The position numbers and the translations under genes were made by a program. Shown in pieces: positions 35,106 through 48,021 of a stretch of DNA of 64,000 bases. The notes under the pieces were generated by a model. It saw only the letters and a list, made by a program, of their open reading frames with translations, had not been told where the DNA came from and made no database searches. The stretch comes from Halichondria panicea (taxonomy: Eukaryota; Porifera; Demospongiae; Suberitida; Halichondriidae), in the NCBI RefSeq assembly GCF_963675165.1, contig NC_087377.1, forward strand, positions 11,580,632 through 11,644,631, written 5' to 3'. The first letter of the stretch is position 1; each line of letters starts with the position of its first letter.

Positions 35106-35284
35106 TATGAAGATGCAGGGAGGATCTAAAGGTTACTTATAACCTATAGAAGGTCTCGATAGAAGGTAGAAGATGGGCTCTTTACTGTTTCTCTAGATCT
35201 AGACTACACCCACAAATTTAACACAAGCAATTTAGTGGTGTTTGTGTTCTTAAAATGTTATCTAGATTCTGCAATAGATCTAAA

Positions 35285-37536
35285 ATGCAAGTAAAAGCAG
35301 TTACTATTATTCAGTTGTTTGTTGTTGCTGCAGGTAGGACTTAGGTATAATTGTGTGTTCATGCACTAGAACCTTGACTATAGCTATCATTATTTTTGTA
35401 TGCAGCCACACTGACATCCACCTCCACTGTGTCCTGTCCTGATGACACTGTCACCTTCACCTGCACTCTGCCTGATAGTGTCATACGATGGATGGTCACT
35501 TCTCCACAACTACAAGTATTCACCATAACTTTAGACACCAGCAACATTGATGTCACACGAGGTAATCCAGCATTGCGTAGTGTTCTCACTGACTCCAGTG
35601 GACCTCTCACTGCCACTCTCACCTCACTGTCTGAGGCCTCTATTGTAGAGGGTACTATGGTGTTGTGTGAGGGAGAGAGCTCACGAGAGGGTCCTCTTAC
35701 CATCACTGTGGCTGGTGAGTTGACTGCTCTTTGTTTTGTAACATTATATAAAAGCGTGGAACAAGTGATTAATATACCCACATGCAGATCCACCCTCACG
35801 TCCACCCTCACGTCCACTGAATTCAAGAGTATCCTCCACTCTAAACCAACTCAGCTCCTCTATTATCACTCTGGACTGGGACCCTCCCTCCTCTACTGGT
35901 GGTGTGTCAGTCAGCTATGTCGTCACCATCTCCCCAACAACTCTCTCCGGGTCACCAGTCACCGTGGAGACCACCTCAGCACAGATAACTGTTTCCTACA
36001 ACACTCCCTACAATATGACCATCAAAGCTGTCAACTGTGTTGGAATAAGTCAAGAGAGTTTAATTGAGGATCTGAGTAAGCCATTTCATGGTCATAATAT
36101 TATACAACAATCAGGTATACTTTTAATACAGTGGTGTGCCCCACACCGTTTACTGCTGCTGGTGTGACTATCACCAACACACCTCCGGTTACTATTAGTA
36201 GATCCATGCTCACCTTCACTTGTAGTGGAGACAATGAAGTGAGAACCTCAACCTGTGGCAGTAGTGGGTGGTCTCCTGACCCTGGGACCTTTGACTGCAG
36301 CAGTCCGATTACAGGTATCATATAGGGGCAATTAACTCTCTAAAAGGAATGTTGATCTCGTGCATTATATCAGCTGTGGTTCTCCTGCTGCACCGTCTAG
36401 AAGCAGTTTGGACATCACAATGGTGGGACACCACCCTTCTCACTGGGTTCACGAGGGACTGTTCCCCCTTGATGTGAGGACCAGTACATGCACTGATGTG
36501 GGGGTAGGGGAGAGTGGGTGGACACTCTTGGTGTGCAGAGAGAGGCCAGGTGAAATGTAGTTGGGCCAAGCCAACTTCTAGGCAGGCCGGTAAAAAAAAT
36601 CTGGAGAGTGGGAGTTTTTAGACTCTTAAATTGTTAGGCTTCCTAAACCACACTGAGTTTTGTGGTAACCTTATGGAGTGGGTGGTTGTGGGTGTTTTTC
36701 TAGCAAAAGTGACTCGCTTGCATTCGTGAAGCGTGTAATTAAGTTGGCTTGGCCTTGTTCAGAGGGTTTTTGATTTCCTTCATTCTATAATTTCTGTGAA
36801 TTGTATTAGCTTACGTACACCGCTTTCATTCCACACTTTCTTAACTATTCAATGGCAGGTTATTGGATGCTCGTGTTGAGCTAATTGAGATACAAACATG
36901 TACTCATACAGTCATTTTTTCTGACCGTCTCTATAGTCAACTGCACTCTTCCTGCTGAGATACAAACATGTACTCATACAGTCATTTTTTCTGACCGTCC
37001 CTATAGTCAACTGCACTCTTCCTGCTGAGCCCTGCAATGGTGCTATAGTGGACTATGAGAGGTTGAACGAGACAGTGTTGGAGGGAACAGTGCTGACCTA
37101 CCAGTGTGACAATGGATTCTCACTGACTGGACCCAATACCATCACTTGCACTAATGCTGGAGTCTGGAGCACTGAGCCAGAGGAAATCATGTGTGTACTT
37201 ATGACTGAAGGTGATGGATGAGCTTTGTAATTGTTTGCTTATCTACTACCGGTATTCCATCTCATAGTTTCTACTGTCGCTCCTTTGTTCTCCACTTCTG
37301 CAACTGTCGCTATCAGTGTGGTCATCACTTTCATTGTCACTCTAGTCATTGGATTCCTCACTGGACTCCTAGTGATGCATGTTTTCTCTCGTAAGAAGGC
37401 AGTACACTCCCCAGCAACTGAAGGACAAGCTAACGTAGGACCCACTGCACCAGCTGTTCCTGTTTATGAAGAGGTGTCACCCAAAGAAGAGATTAAACTC
37501 AACACAAACCAGGCGTATGGACCATTAGAACTGTAA
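35285..37536 (+). pseudogene. Receptor I: type 2, CCP2 exon destroyed
   Basis: Exons: signal 35285-35333, Ig 35406-35714, FN3 35788-36075, CCP1 36132-36314, CCP2 remnant about 36372-36549, CCP3 37007-37210, TM/tail 37268-37536. All but CCP2 are open and phase 1. The CCP2 remnant has lost the acceptor context and the segment with the second Cys, plus several indels. Skipping it would give a 433-aa Ig-FN3-CCP-CCP-TM protein with frame kept, so a shortened product is possible. A 70-bp tandem duplication (36887-37026) repeats the CCP3 acceptor and exon start; only the second acceptor keeps the frame. FN3 contains a 12-bp internal duplication (CACGTCCACCCT). Confidence 0.72.
36887..37026. repeat. 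70-bp tandem duplication over a splice acceptor
   Basis: Units 36887-36956 and 36957-37026 are nearly identical and each contains the CTATAG acceptor and the first 20 bp of the CCP3 exon of I. The twin locus I' has a single copy. Confidence 0.9.
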
Positions 37537-39367
37537 AACTCATTCACTATAATATTCAATAGCATTCATTGCATTTGTTTTATAGGCCTATGTATAGACT
37601 CGCTACGTGTTTCATCTTGCCTGGAGATTGTCTCAATTGCATTCCCTATATAATACATCAGAGGAGGTTATTTTACTGTAAAACTTGCCATTGTTATAAC
37701 GTAGTTTTTTTTACTAAAGTGGTGTGCTTTTTTTAAACCAAGTGATCAAACTCGACAGTTATTATAATTATGGTTCAGTGTGTGGAGTATAATTATATGT
37801 GCATTACACCCTAGCTTTCAGCTATTGTTTTCCTTGCAACTTTCATTATTCAGCATCGGATATAAATGTATATGTATACGTAATATTATTCATTCGAGAA
37901 CAATGTAGCACTGCATCTGTTCACACATATTTAAACTGATGTACACATGTATGCTAATTTGCTTTGTACAATAATAAGAGAATATTAATTATACAACTGT
38001 CCAAAAATGTACCTGGAACTGCCCTTGAGCTTGAGACAGTGTGCACTGTTCTGTCCAACTTGCCCAGATTCCTGCAGCAAATATAAATCACAGTACATAA
38101 AGAAAAACTCAGTGCTAATGCCTCTCACCATGTTTTGCTTCACTCAAGGTATTAAGAGGGTTATATAATTATATATGTTATTATTGTTGTTTGCAATTGC
38201 TGTTGTTGGCTGTTGTGGAGGTGTTAATTGTTGGCGGTCTGTTTGCATGGTGGTACTGATTGTTGTAGTGCTCATAGTTTTTGTTATTATCACCAAAAAC
38301 TTGAAAAGTGGAGCTTATAGAAGGATGTTTACGATTGTACAAAACCAATTGTTGTTTAAGACAAGTGAGACAATGGAGATTTTGTAACTTGCTCTAGAGG
38401 CCACATTGACTGGCAGTCAATCAGGCTTATAGAGAAATCAAATATATGCAGAGTATAGCTTGCTACTTGATCTTGATTGTGAACCGTTTGTTTACTTATC
38501 ATAATGGTCATGATTGCATTCATCTCTATTGTCAACAGAACAGTATCCTTTATGATCACAACAGCTGGCTAAACAAACACTAACAGGTTACTCAGCCCAC
38601 AGCTATTTACTGAAGTCAGCAATTTAGCAAATGTTTCATTAACGATCTTTACTTTTGGAAAACTTTTTCAGGACAACTCTACAGATATAGCAGATATAGG
38701 GCTCTGGGTATAGGGTATGGTAAACACAAGGTTAATATTAGATCTCTTTTTTCGTACCCACACTGACACAGTAAATTACCCACTGTCTCATGGCTGGAGA
38801 AGTATAATCTAATCTAGGATGTAAAGATGGTTTTATATTTGCCCTGTGGTGATTGAAGCTGTTCTACTACAGAGGCCTCATTAGCGTCCAACACCAACAC
38901 GAGTGTGGCGTGTCCTGCATGGAGAGGCAGTTCTGCTCACATGCTCTAAGCCTGCCCTGCATTGATATGGCAAGTGGATCCTCCAGCGATGTCTGGGTTC
39001 AAAGTACATTCTTTATTGGTTCTCAAGTTGGTCGAAGGAGGGACACATTAGGATCTGGAGTGATCATGCTGTTCTGTTCTTGTGAGCAATGATGGTGGAA
39101 CTCTGATGTCCACCCTAATCAACCTCAGTGAAGTGTCTGTACTGGAAGGAACCAATAATTTTATTACCTGTACTACTACCAATAATTATATTTATATAGA
39201 TCTAGTTCTGTATAATTATGGTTGACTTCTTCCATATTATAATTATACTCAACATTCTGATGTGGTTTTTCTGACTTCCTCAATAGAGGGTGTGTTTCAT
39301 ATCATAAGTGATCAATAAACTTAAGCTTGTTGTTGTACCAGCTAGTTATATATATATAGCTCCTGCA
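37537..39367 (+). pseudogene. I 3' flank, G-type 5' block and Ig remnant
   Basis: 37537-38070 is the 3' flank shared with I'. 38110-38650 is the block that precedes G-type units. At about 38871-39175 lies a decayed G-type Ig exon (EASLASNTNTSVACP, then four extra bases CATG, then a recognisable GSSAHML shifted frame and GRRRDTLGSGVIM). No FN3 or CCP follows before J. A relic of a lost unit. Confidence 0.6.
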
Positions 39368-42300
39368 ATGCAAGTACAGGCAGTTATTATCAGCATCCAG
39401 CTGTTTAGTCTTGCTGCAGGTAAGTTACACATAGATCATCATCTATACATGTGTTCACTGGAACACACAATTTGTTTCAGCCACACTGACATCCACCCCC
39501 ACTGTGGCCTGTCCTGATGACACTGTCACTTTCACCTGCACTATGCCTGGTAGTCTCATACGATGGGATGTCACTCCACCACAACAAGCTACATTCAGCA
39601 TAACTTTAAGAACCAACGACAACATTAACACTGATGAAACACGAGGTATTCCAGCATTCCGTGGTGTTCTCACTGACTCCAGTGGAGGAATGGTTACTGC
39701 CACTCTTACCTCACTGTCTGAGGCCTCCACTGTGGAGGATACTATGGTGGAGTGTGTGGGAGGGAGCTCACGAGAGGGTCCTCTCACTATCACTGTGGCT
39801 GGTGAGTTCTTTGTTCGGAACAAAACATTGTGGAACAAGTAATTAATGCACCCACAGATCCACCCTCCCCTCCCCTCAACCCAATAGTATCCTCCATTCT
39901 AAACCAACCCAGCTCCTCCATTATTACTCTGGAGTGGGACCCTCCCTCCTCTACTGGTGGTGTGTCTGTCAGGTATGTCCTCATTATCTCTCCAACATCT
40001 CTCTCCGGGTCACCAATCACCGTGGAGACCACCTCCACACAGATCACTGTCTCCTACAACACACACTACAATGTGATGGTCAGAGCTGTCAACTGTGTTG
40101 GAATGAGTCAAGAAAGTCAAATAGTTGATCTTAGTAAGCTATTTCAAGGTCGTGCGTACAGATATAGTCATGTAGTCCTTCTCTTTACTAAAGTTGTATG
40201 CCCCACACCGTCTACTGCTGTTGGTGTGATCATCACTAACACACCTCCTGTCACTATTGGTGGATCCATGCTCACCTTCACTTGTAGTGGAGACAATGAA
40301 GTGAGAACCTCAACCTGCGGCAGTAGTGGGTGGTCTCCTGACCCTGGGTTCTTTGACTGTGGCATCCCAGTTACAGGTATCATACATGGGCAATTAACTC
40401 TCTAAAGGAATGTTGATCTCATGTATTAGATCCCCCAATCGCCTGTAGCCCTCCAGTTGCACCATCTAGAGGTAGTGTGAACATCAGTGGTGGGACACCA
40501 CCCTTCTCACTGGGTTCAATGGTAATCTATGGCTGTGACAATGGACTGTTCTCCCTTGATGTGAGAACCAGTACATGCACTGATGTGGAGGGTAGGGGAG
40601 AGTGGGTGGAGAATCCTGGGAGCTTTGTGTGCAGGGAGAGGCCAGGTATATAGTCTACATCAATTTTCTGTTCATTTTTTCGCTGTGTCTATAAGTGAAC
40701 GTACTGCACTGTACCTGTCATACCACCGGTGCTATATAGTATATCCTATGTACGTTGCATTTCACCACAGTCAACTGTTCTTTACCCTTGGAGCCATCCA
40801 ACGGAACTATAGTGGACTATGAGATGTTGAATGAGACAGTGTTGGAGGGAACAGTGCTGACTTACCAGTGTGACAATGGACTCCCATTGACTGGACCCAA
40901 CACCATCACTTGCACTAATGCTGGAGTCTGGAGCACTGAGCCTGAGGCAATCATGTGTGTGTTACCAACTGAAGGTGAGAGTAATGAACCTGAGGCACAT
41001 AGCAACCACGGGGTTATGGTAATCCCTTGCGGTCTGTTTGTCTGTGTTATTTTAAGTCTGCTTACCTGTGTAAATTATTTTAAGATTAAATTTTTTCCTA
41101 ATATATAGTAACTTGTAACAACAATGTACATTATTTTTAACAATGGTTTGCTTAGTCACAATCAGTAACCACGATTATTTTTTGATAATAATACTACATT
41201 GTATAGATCTACTATTAATAGCTAGTACATTGTATACCGGTATACAATGTCACATGCTCCAAGGTTTGCAGCAACATTGAAGTTACCAACAAGTCAGTTA
41301 ACCGATTTTGTCTGGAAAAGCATTTTCGTTCGAAGTAACATTTTTCTGGAGACGCAAGCAAGCTAGTGTCCTATGCTAGCTAATCAATCACATGTCACCC
41401 GCTTGGGAAAATCTGAAATAAACCCTGCACTGGTGGTTTGTAACATTTCGGACTTGTTTGCTGTCTCTGCTGTGATCCTAGTCCCATGCTAGCCTCCTTC
41501 ACTGGCCTCCCCTGAAGAGAAGGCCTGCTACTGACTGCTTGCATGCGCACGCGCAAAATTAGTGGACATTTTTTCCCGTACAAATTCCTATAATTATATT
41601 AAATACTGAATTTATCAGAGAAACTATCTTGACAAAGAATACACTAATTGTTAAAGTCATACACAGAGCTATATATAGCTAGCTAGCTAGAGACAGAGCT
41701 GTAGGTTTGTTGTACAGCTATTTTCTTTTAGTCTCGAATACCCCTCAACCTAAAAGCTTTTAGGTTGAGGCGGGTATTCGAGACTAATTTTCTTTCTGAT
41801 AGAGTCAGTAGCAGTAGTATAATTATAATTTTTAGTAGACTTTTCACCAGAAGCATTATAGATGGGCGTGGCCTGTCCATATATAGCAGCTTTCACTCTG
41901 TTCAGACGATTGTCATCCGCACACTGTTGCAGGCTGTGAGTCTTTTGTTAACATAGCAGGCTACGGGTAGCTATCAGAATGCTATCAGATGGGCTAGAAA
42001 TTAACCTTCTATCGAACTTTCTATCTACTTCACTTCCGTTCTTTGTGATGTCATTGTTTTACTGAGCATACACGTTGTTGCATGGTTAACGCATGCGCAA
42101 GAGCAGTCGATATCAGGCCCACTCTTCAAGGAAGTGTGGCCTTGGATCGAGGCTAGTCCCATGCATGCACTGCATGCATGTCTGACTATGCACCATCATC
42201 TACCATAATTGTGTCCAATAACCGTTTTCAAACGTAAGCCTTATTGTCTTCTGCATGACTGTAATTTATTGCCCTATACTTGCATGCTGCCATGTTCATA

Positions 42301-43420
42301 CATACACACCGGACATTTTGGTAGGTGTTTTTAGATGGCCAAATTTAAAACCGTCAAATTAAAAGTTTTCCGGTGGACCCAACGCATTGCAGCAGTAGCC
42401 ACACGCCTAAGATGCCAAATGCATATAGGTGCCAACTTTCCAGGATTTAACACTCTTATCCCGAAAAGAAACTTCTATTCACCTAGATATTCCAGATTTT
42501 CAAGGTTACTGCTTCTAATTAGCTGTGTTACTATCCAATAAAACTTATCAAGCCTGGAAAAGTTAAAAAAAACTACTGCTTGAATCTTTTAACAATGAAC
42601 AGAAACAGCTTTACACAAGAGAACTTATAGCTTAAGCATCCAATAAGTGGGCGTGAAGAGAGCTGAGCAGTATGTGATGCTGCTGGGACGGCATCCCCAC
42701 AACAATTCATGAGATTGTAGGAAAACATGGAAGAATTATAGATATGAATTGTTGCACTGCACTGAAAATCAGAGGAATTATTGTGAATTTCTCCTTGGGC
42801 CAGTCGCTCAGGGGGGGCTATATAACACCCTTATACGTTTTGAAACTTGGCTGCATTAGGAAGTTGGCACCTATTATATGCAAATGGCTCATCCGCCAAA
42901 TATTCTAGTTAGCTATAATTATAGTATTACTAGATTAATGTTTTGTGAGCAAGGATCAATTTCAAATATAAAAAATTAAAACCTAAATTAGTACTGGTAA
43001 TTACACACAGAACGCAGATTGCAAGAGGTAAATTAATTTTTCTGCTGATTTGGTTCACCACAAAATATTCTAGTAACAATACAACCCCGTGTACTGATAC
43101 TCTGGGTGTGATATACAACTGCCTCAGGCTTCTATCCCAATATTTATTGCTAATCCTTCACAGCTGCCACCCTATCAACTGGTGTAACTATTGCCATCAG
43201 TGTTACTACTACTTTCGTTGCCATTACTATCCTTGGATTTCTCACTGGACTCCTAGTGATGTATTCGTTTATGCGTAAGAAGGCAGTGTACTACACAAGA
43301 AAAACAGCATTATCTGTTGTAGAACCCACTAAACCAGTTGGTCCTGTTTATGAGGAGGTGTCACCCAAAGAGGAGATTGAACTGAACACTAACCAGGCGT
43401 ATGGACCACTAGGACTGTGA
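39368..43420 (+). CDS. Receptor J: Ig-FN3-CCP-CCP-CCP-TM, type 2, intact
   Basis: Seven exons: 39368-39419, 39481-39801, 39858-40133, 40194-40376, 40430-40645, 40771-40974, 43164-43420; 502 aa; all phase 1. Signal peptide 1-17 (VIISIQLFSLAA). Ig 18-124, FN3 125-216, CCPs 217-277, 278-349 and 350-417 with all cysteines and Trp. TM helix in about GVTIAISVTTTFVAITILGF to LLVMYSF, anchor MRKK. The tail differs from the others before the first motif (TRKTALSVVEPTKP in place of the usual ATEGQANVGPTAPA) but keeps Y480 (YEEV) and Y497 (NQAYGPL). The last intron is 2.2 kb and holds repeats; E has the same layout. The CCP2 acceptor next to the exon has changed (CCAA), but the upstream TTAG is in frame. 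Confidence 0.85.
41728..41787. repeat. Foldback hairpin in last intron of J
   Basis: Arms TTAGTCTCGAATACCC and their reverse GGGTATTCGAGACTAA close over a centre at AAGCTT; stem of about 28 bp with a two-base bulge. Confidence 0.9.
42411..42893. mobile_element. Possible inverted-repeat element in J intron
   Basis: CCAAATGCATATAGGTGCC (about 42415) and its near reverse complement GGCACCTATTATATGCA (about 42864) flank about 430 bp, with the repeat extending about 35 bp. A short ORF between (42335-42541) shows no family. Confidence 0.35.
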
Positions 43421-45282
43421 ATTAAACTTCATGCTACTGACTTTTGTACTAACTATCATCATGCATACATAATGTTTTCTAGCCAGCAGTATAATTATAT
43501 GCATATGTTTCACCTGCTGTACAGTGCTAACCATTATTTTAAACAGTTACTGTAATTATTATAGCAATTACATAATAATGTTTGTTAATAAAAATGTATA
43601 ATAATATGCACAACATTGAGGGAAGCTACAGTTACTGTTCTGTCAAACTGTCCAGATACCTGCAGTTAATAATAAAGGAAGTGCATTACATCTGCCATAT
43701 GAAGTTAGGAAAGTAAGTAAATTATTGGTTTGTTATAAGAGACACTTCATGCACGTCAAACAAAATAATGTGCACCCCCTCAGATTTCAACGAAACCTGG
43801 CATAAATGATATGTACATACCTTTCCACAATAAATTATATGAATCAGCCACACCTTTCAGAGAGGAACATCTGAGTACTCTCTAAGTAATGTCATGTCAC
43901 AATGGAATGTACGACGTACACTGTATATACAAGCTAACAAAACCATAAAACCATGATTATTATAATCGTGCCACATCCGCTATCTCCGTTTAGCCACAAC
44001 ATTTGCTTGCTGCTCAACTGCAGGTAACGTTTCATTATTTGCTGCCTCCTATTCAAGTCACCTGATACTTGTGAGCAATCTCATTGGTCAGACAGTCTCG
44101 TTTAGGAAGGGCAACTGATTCATGAGACACACGTTGCCAATTTTATCCCCATAATAATGTAATATGGCTTCTTAGTTCATAGAACACATTAACTTCTGAT
44201 GATTCAGATAAAAACTGATTAATTCACCATACTCCTTATGATATAGTCTTTCAGATGACACGTTTAAAGGGGGTGGGCACTCAAAAGGTTAAAGGGTCAA
44301 AGCTCATTTGTTGTAACATTTAATTACTCAAAAATGGCGTCTTTAGTTACTATTGTCCGCCTTTTACAACTTAATTTCGTGATGGCATCAGAAGATATGG
44401 ACATTGAAATATAAAAGTGAACTGCAGTTATTGACACGACTGGGTCATTCCATAAGAATTGCCTATAGCTAAAGGGTGACCTTTCAGAATTCTCCGAAGC
44501 ATCACGTATAGATAGAGCAAATAATTAACACACATAAGAATTTATTTATTGCTTCTGAGGTAAGGCCACCTCTTAAAAGAAAAACAACTTATGATCAGAG
44601 TGTTTCCAGAGTGTATTTATGTAACAACTAGGGTTTCACAATGTTGTGTGGCCAGATTATGGGATAACGTTTAACAATTAATTTTGGTTTGATTGAAAGG
44701 TATACTGTATATAGCGGATAATTTTCGTTGGTGCAATTTTCACAAACTGTATTCGTACAGGTCGGGATGGTGACGTGATGAAAAATTTCTCAGTTTTAAT
44801 TTTTGTAGCCACTGATACGAAACTTTCCACCATACAAAAATAACCCACTATAAGATAATTGGCAGAAATTATGCTCTATAGCATATAGGTGGCTGGGTCA
44901 CCAACATTTTAGTGAATTTTGAAGGACTCGTAAATAATTATGATACATGGGGCTAAAATTGGGTGTGGTTATTAGTATGTATGTTTCACTGAAATCTGAG
45001 GGGGTGCTCATTTTTTGTGGTGACTAAATTGAGGAATGTCCCATAAACGAAGTAAGTACTTTAAGTGACACAAATTCACACAATGTACGTATATATGGTA
45101 TACAGTGGAAGTTTAGCCTAAGCTGAGTGGGTTTGGCTGTAAGTTAACTTATAATTAAGGGTCATACTGAATGACACAATAAACATACGTGGGTACAGTA
45201 ACAATTGTCCTGTATAAGGAAAGTTGGACTTGAGCCTATGTCATGCCATACAGTGCTATCATGATATTACACAAAGACTCAC
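43421..45282. mobile_element. Intergenic with a probable 1.27-kb TIR element
   Basis: GCACCCCCTCAGATTTCA at about 43782 is repeated in reverse at about 44990-45010 (TGAAATCTGAGGGGGTGC), with flanking similarity of about 50 bp, suggesting an element of about 43.76-45.03 kb. A decayed MITE like that at 22916 lies within (about 44700-44870). No gene. Confidence 0.45.
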
Positions 45283-45699
45283 ATTGGATTATGTTGTTCT
45301 ATTCTCCCTCTGAGGATCATTCTCCCCAGCAGCTGACAGAGTGAGGTGAGACAGTCCACTCCAACAGACTGCATGCACCAGGCATTGTCACTGCTCTGTG
45401 GTGGATGAGGGTATATGGAGTATGTAGATCTACATTTATTTATCAATATTGGAAAAAAGGACACAAAGTGTTTTGGAGCAAACCTACGATATTGAAAGTA
45501 ATGGCTCCTATACACACAGTCCTAATATAACTCACCAGTCCATAGAAGATACAGCTCACTCACTCAGTAACTGGCAAACACTGGCAACTGTGGACAGAGA
45601 AAGGGAGAGAGCAACATTGAACACATTCAAAAAAAAAAGTGAGAGAGAAAATTTCAAGGGAATTGGAGGAGGGAAATTTTTTTAGTACAATTATTATAC

Positions 45700-46600
45700 G
45701 TTAATTTACATCATACGCTGTACTCAACACTTGGACACTTGGATCCTTGTGTATCACTAGTTATCACTACTTTTAATTTATACCACATGCACATCTACAA
45801 AAGTACCCTTATCACACACATTATTGTACATGATCAGTACACCTAATCTACACAACATCAACATACCTTTATCCCATACCCCACTACACCCTCAATCACA
45901 TAGCATATCCACACACATATCACACCCTAACCCAGCAGAGCCTTGCAGTTCTCTTCTCACTCTCTTGCAGCTACCAATAGCTAGCGTTCTAGTGCAGAGC
46001 TAACTACTAAGTAGAGTATAGCAACACTCCATGGACAAGTTTTACTACGCACTCTTCTGAAAAGGCTGCAATGGTATTCCAAGTAAGCAAAGTAGGCATA
46101 ACTAGAGAAAGAAGCTTTATTTTGCAAATCCACGAGTTAAAATCCAAGAAAACGTTACTAGATGCCTATAGAAACTCAGTTCATTGATCATTGAGCAGCT
46201 GTAGCAGTCTACACACACAGACAAACAAACAAACAGACACACAAACACACTACCGTATACCTCACTTGCGCATGCGCACCGAGGCATAATTATTATACTC
46301 TGCCTCAATTTATATCACACAACACATTCACAAGCTGTACTCAACACTTGGACACATGTGCACATTGTCATAGTCATTTTGACACAGATAACACCCCGTA
46401 GTTTACATTTATACCACATGCACATGTACAAAGTATCCTTATCACACACATCTTTGTACATGATCAGTACACCTAATCTACACAACATACCTTTATCCCA
46501 TACCCCACTACACCCTCAATCACATAACATATCCACACACATCACACACCCTCACCCCTTCTTCTCCCACAGCTCTCCTGGCTTGTGATAGTGTGAGTCC
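45700..46600. repeat. Duplicated non-coding block and inverted element copy
   Basis: The stretch with 'cgctgtactcaacacttggacac', 'catgatcagtacacctaatc' and 'cataccccactacaccctcaatc' occurs twice here (about 45715-45930 and 46320-46560) and again at about 60295-60560. Between the two copies (about 45958-46287) lies the inverted copy of the ATGCCTCGGTG element. No gene. Confidence 0.6.
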
Positions 46601-46691
46601 ATACATCCTCCCCTCCTCATTTCGGGGGCCAGTGAACCACACGATTGAGTTTTGAAAAAGATATACGGGGCGCGGGAGGACTGGGACTGGG

Positions 46692-47060
46692 AGTATTAAA
46701 GAGGTGTCTTATATACGAAATAGGTGTCCTATATATGAAAAAGGTGTACTATAGTATTAAAGAGGTGTCTTATATACGAAATAGGTGTCCTATATACGAA
46801 AAAGGTGTACTATAGTATTAAAGAGGTGTCTTATATACGAAATAGGTGTCCTATATACGAAAAAGGTGTACTATAGTATTAAAGAGGTGTCTTATATACG
46901 AAATAGGTGTCCTATAATTATATGAAAAAGGTGTACTATAGTATTAAAGAGGTGTCTTATATACGAAATAGGTGTCCTATATATGAAAAAGATGTACTAT
47001 AATTAAAGAGGTGTCTTATATACGAAATAGGTGTCCTTTAAAAGGTGTTTATATACTAAA
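46692..47060. repeat. Minisatellite, 61-bp unit built of three ~20-bp monomers
   Basis: About five and a half copies of a 61-bp unit. Each unit is three related monomers starting GGTGT: GGTGTCTTATATACGAAATA, GGTGTCCTATATAYGAAAAA and GGTGTACTATAGTATTAAAG plus A. This is a higher-order repeat. The last copies decay into GGTGTTTATATAC-type pieces and a GT tract at about 47095-47122. Confidence 0.92.
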
Positions 47061-47189
47061 TATGTGTCCTATATATAGGTGTCTTAAATATAAATGTGTG
47101 TGTGTGTGTACGTGTGTGTGTGTGGAGGGTTAGGATTAACTTGTTCTAAACTTTCTTTGCTATTCTCTTTTAGGGCAGTGAAGTTTATT

Positions 47190-47712
47190 ATGCCTCGGTG
47201 CGCATGCGCAAGCAAGGTATACGGTAGTGTGTTTGTGTGTCTGTGTGTCTGTGTGTGTATAGACTGCTACAGCTGCTCAAAGATGAATAAAGTGCAAGTA
47301 AGAGTTTCTATAGGCTTCTAGTAATGTTTTCTTGGATTTTAATTTCAAAATAATGCTTCGTTCTCGAGTTATGCCTAGTTTTGCTTACTTGGAATGCCAT
47401 TGCAGCCTTTTCAAGAGTGCGTAGCAAAAATTTTTCACCGAGTGTTGCTACTCTACTTAGTAGTTAGCTCTGCACTAGAATGCTAGCTGTTGGTATAGCT
47501 TCAAGGGTGAGAAGAGAGCTGCAAGGCTCTGCTGACGCAGCCATTAATTTTAGACTTGAACTTTTGGCATCGATAGTTTTTAACAACAATCATGGTTGAT
47601 CATTACCTACTCTTTGAGTTTCCGTTTCCCTTGTGATTCTGCCTGCATGCAAGCAATTAATGCAAAAGCTATTAATTTTATGTCATGTAGCTTTGGCACC
47701 TCACCGAGGCAT
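47190..47712 (+). mobile_element. ~0.5-kb interspersed element, copy 3
   Basis: ATGCCTCGGTG at the left end and CACCGAGGCAT at the right end form a perfect 11-bp inverted repeat. The interior matches 4291-4803. The best-preserved copy in the window. Confidence 0.8.
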
Positions 47713-47954
47713 TAGCACCCGCAGTGCTTTCACTATTAGAATATAAGGCAGAAAGGCAGCTTATGCAGCATGTGAAAACTGTAAATTCTACTATTACTTA
47801 CAGTATATGTAAAATGGTAGGTGGGGACCGGTGGGGCTACAGAAATAAACCATAGATAGTAGAGGAAGGGGATTGGAAACGGGATCACGTGAGCTTACAT
47901 TTGCAACGTAAATATTACACAATCAGCAATAAGTATAGGTTATATAACGTCATG

Positions 47955-48021
47955 TAAGAGGGATGTACAGCTAATGTACAACTCGAGCCCGAAGGGCGTA
48001 TATAGCTGTACACCCCTCTTG
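47955..48021. repeat. Imperfect stem-loop
   Basis: AAGAGGGATGTACAGCT pairs with AGCTGTACACCCCTCTT across a loop containing the palindromic-like 'gagcccgaagggc'. Confidence 0.6.

Larger units (their letters stand above)
31100..38070. repeat. Segmental duplication, copy 1
   Basis: About 7 kb, from inside the CCP3 exon of G through H and I to about 38070, returns at about 53000-59900 in the same orientation and order with very high identity. Offset is about 21.8 kb. Breakpoints are approximate by eye. Confidence 0.9.

Noticed and set aside
42335-42541. Basic 68-codon ORF in the last intron of J
   Set aside because: Short, within an intron and inside a probable inverted-repeat element; no family resemblance.
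46692-47060. CRISPR-like array of spaced repeats
   Set aside because: The 'spacers' are themselves diverged copies of the same 20-bp monomer, and the genome is eukaryotic: a minisatellite.
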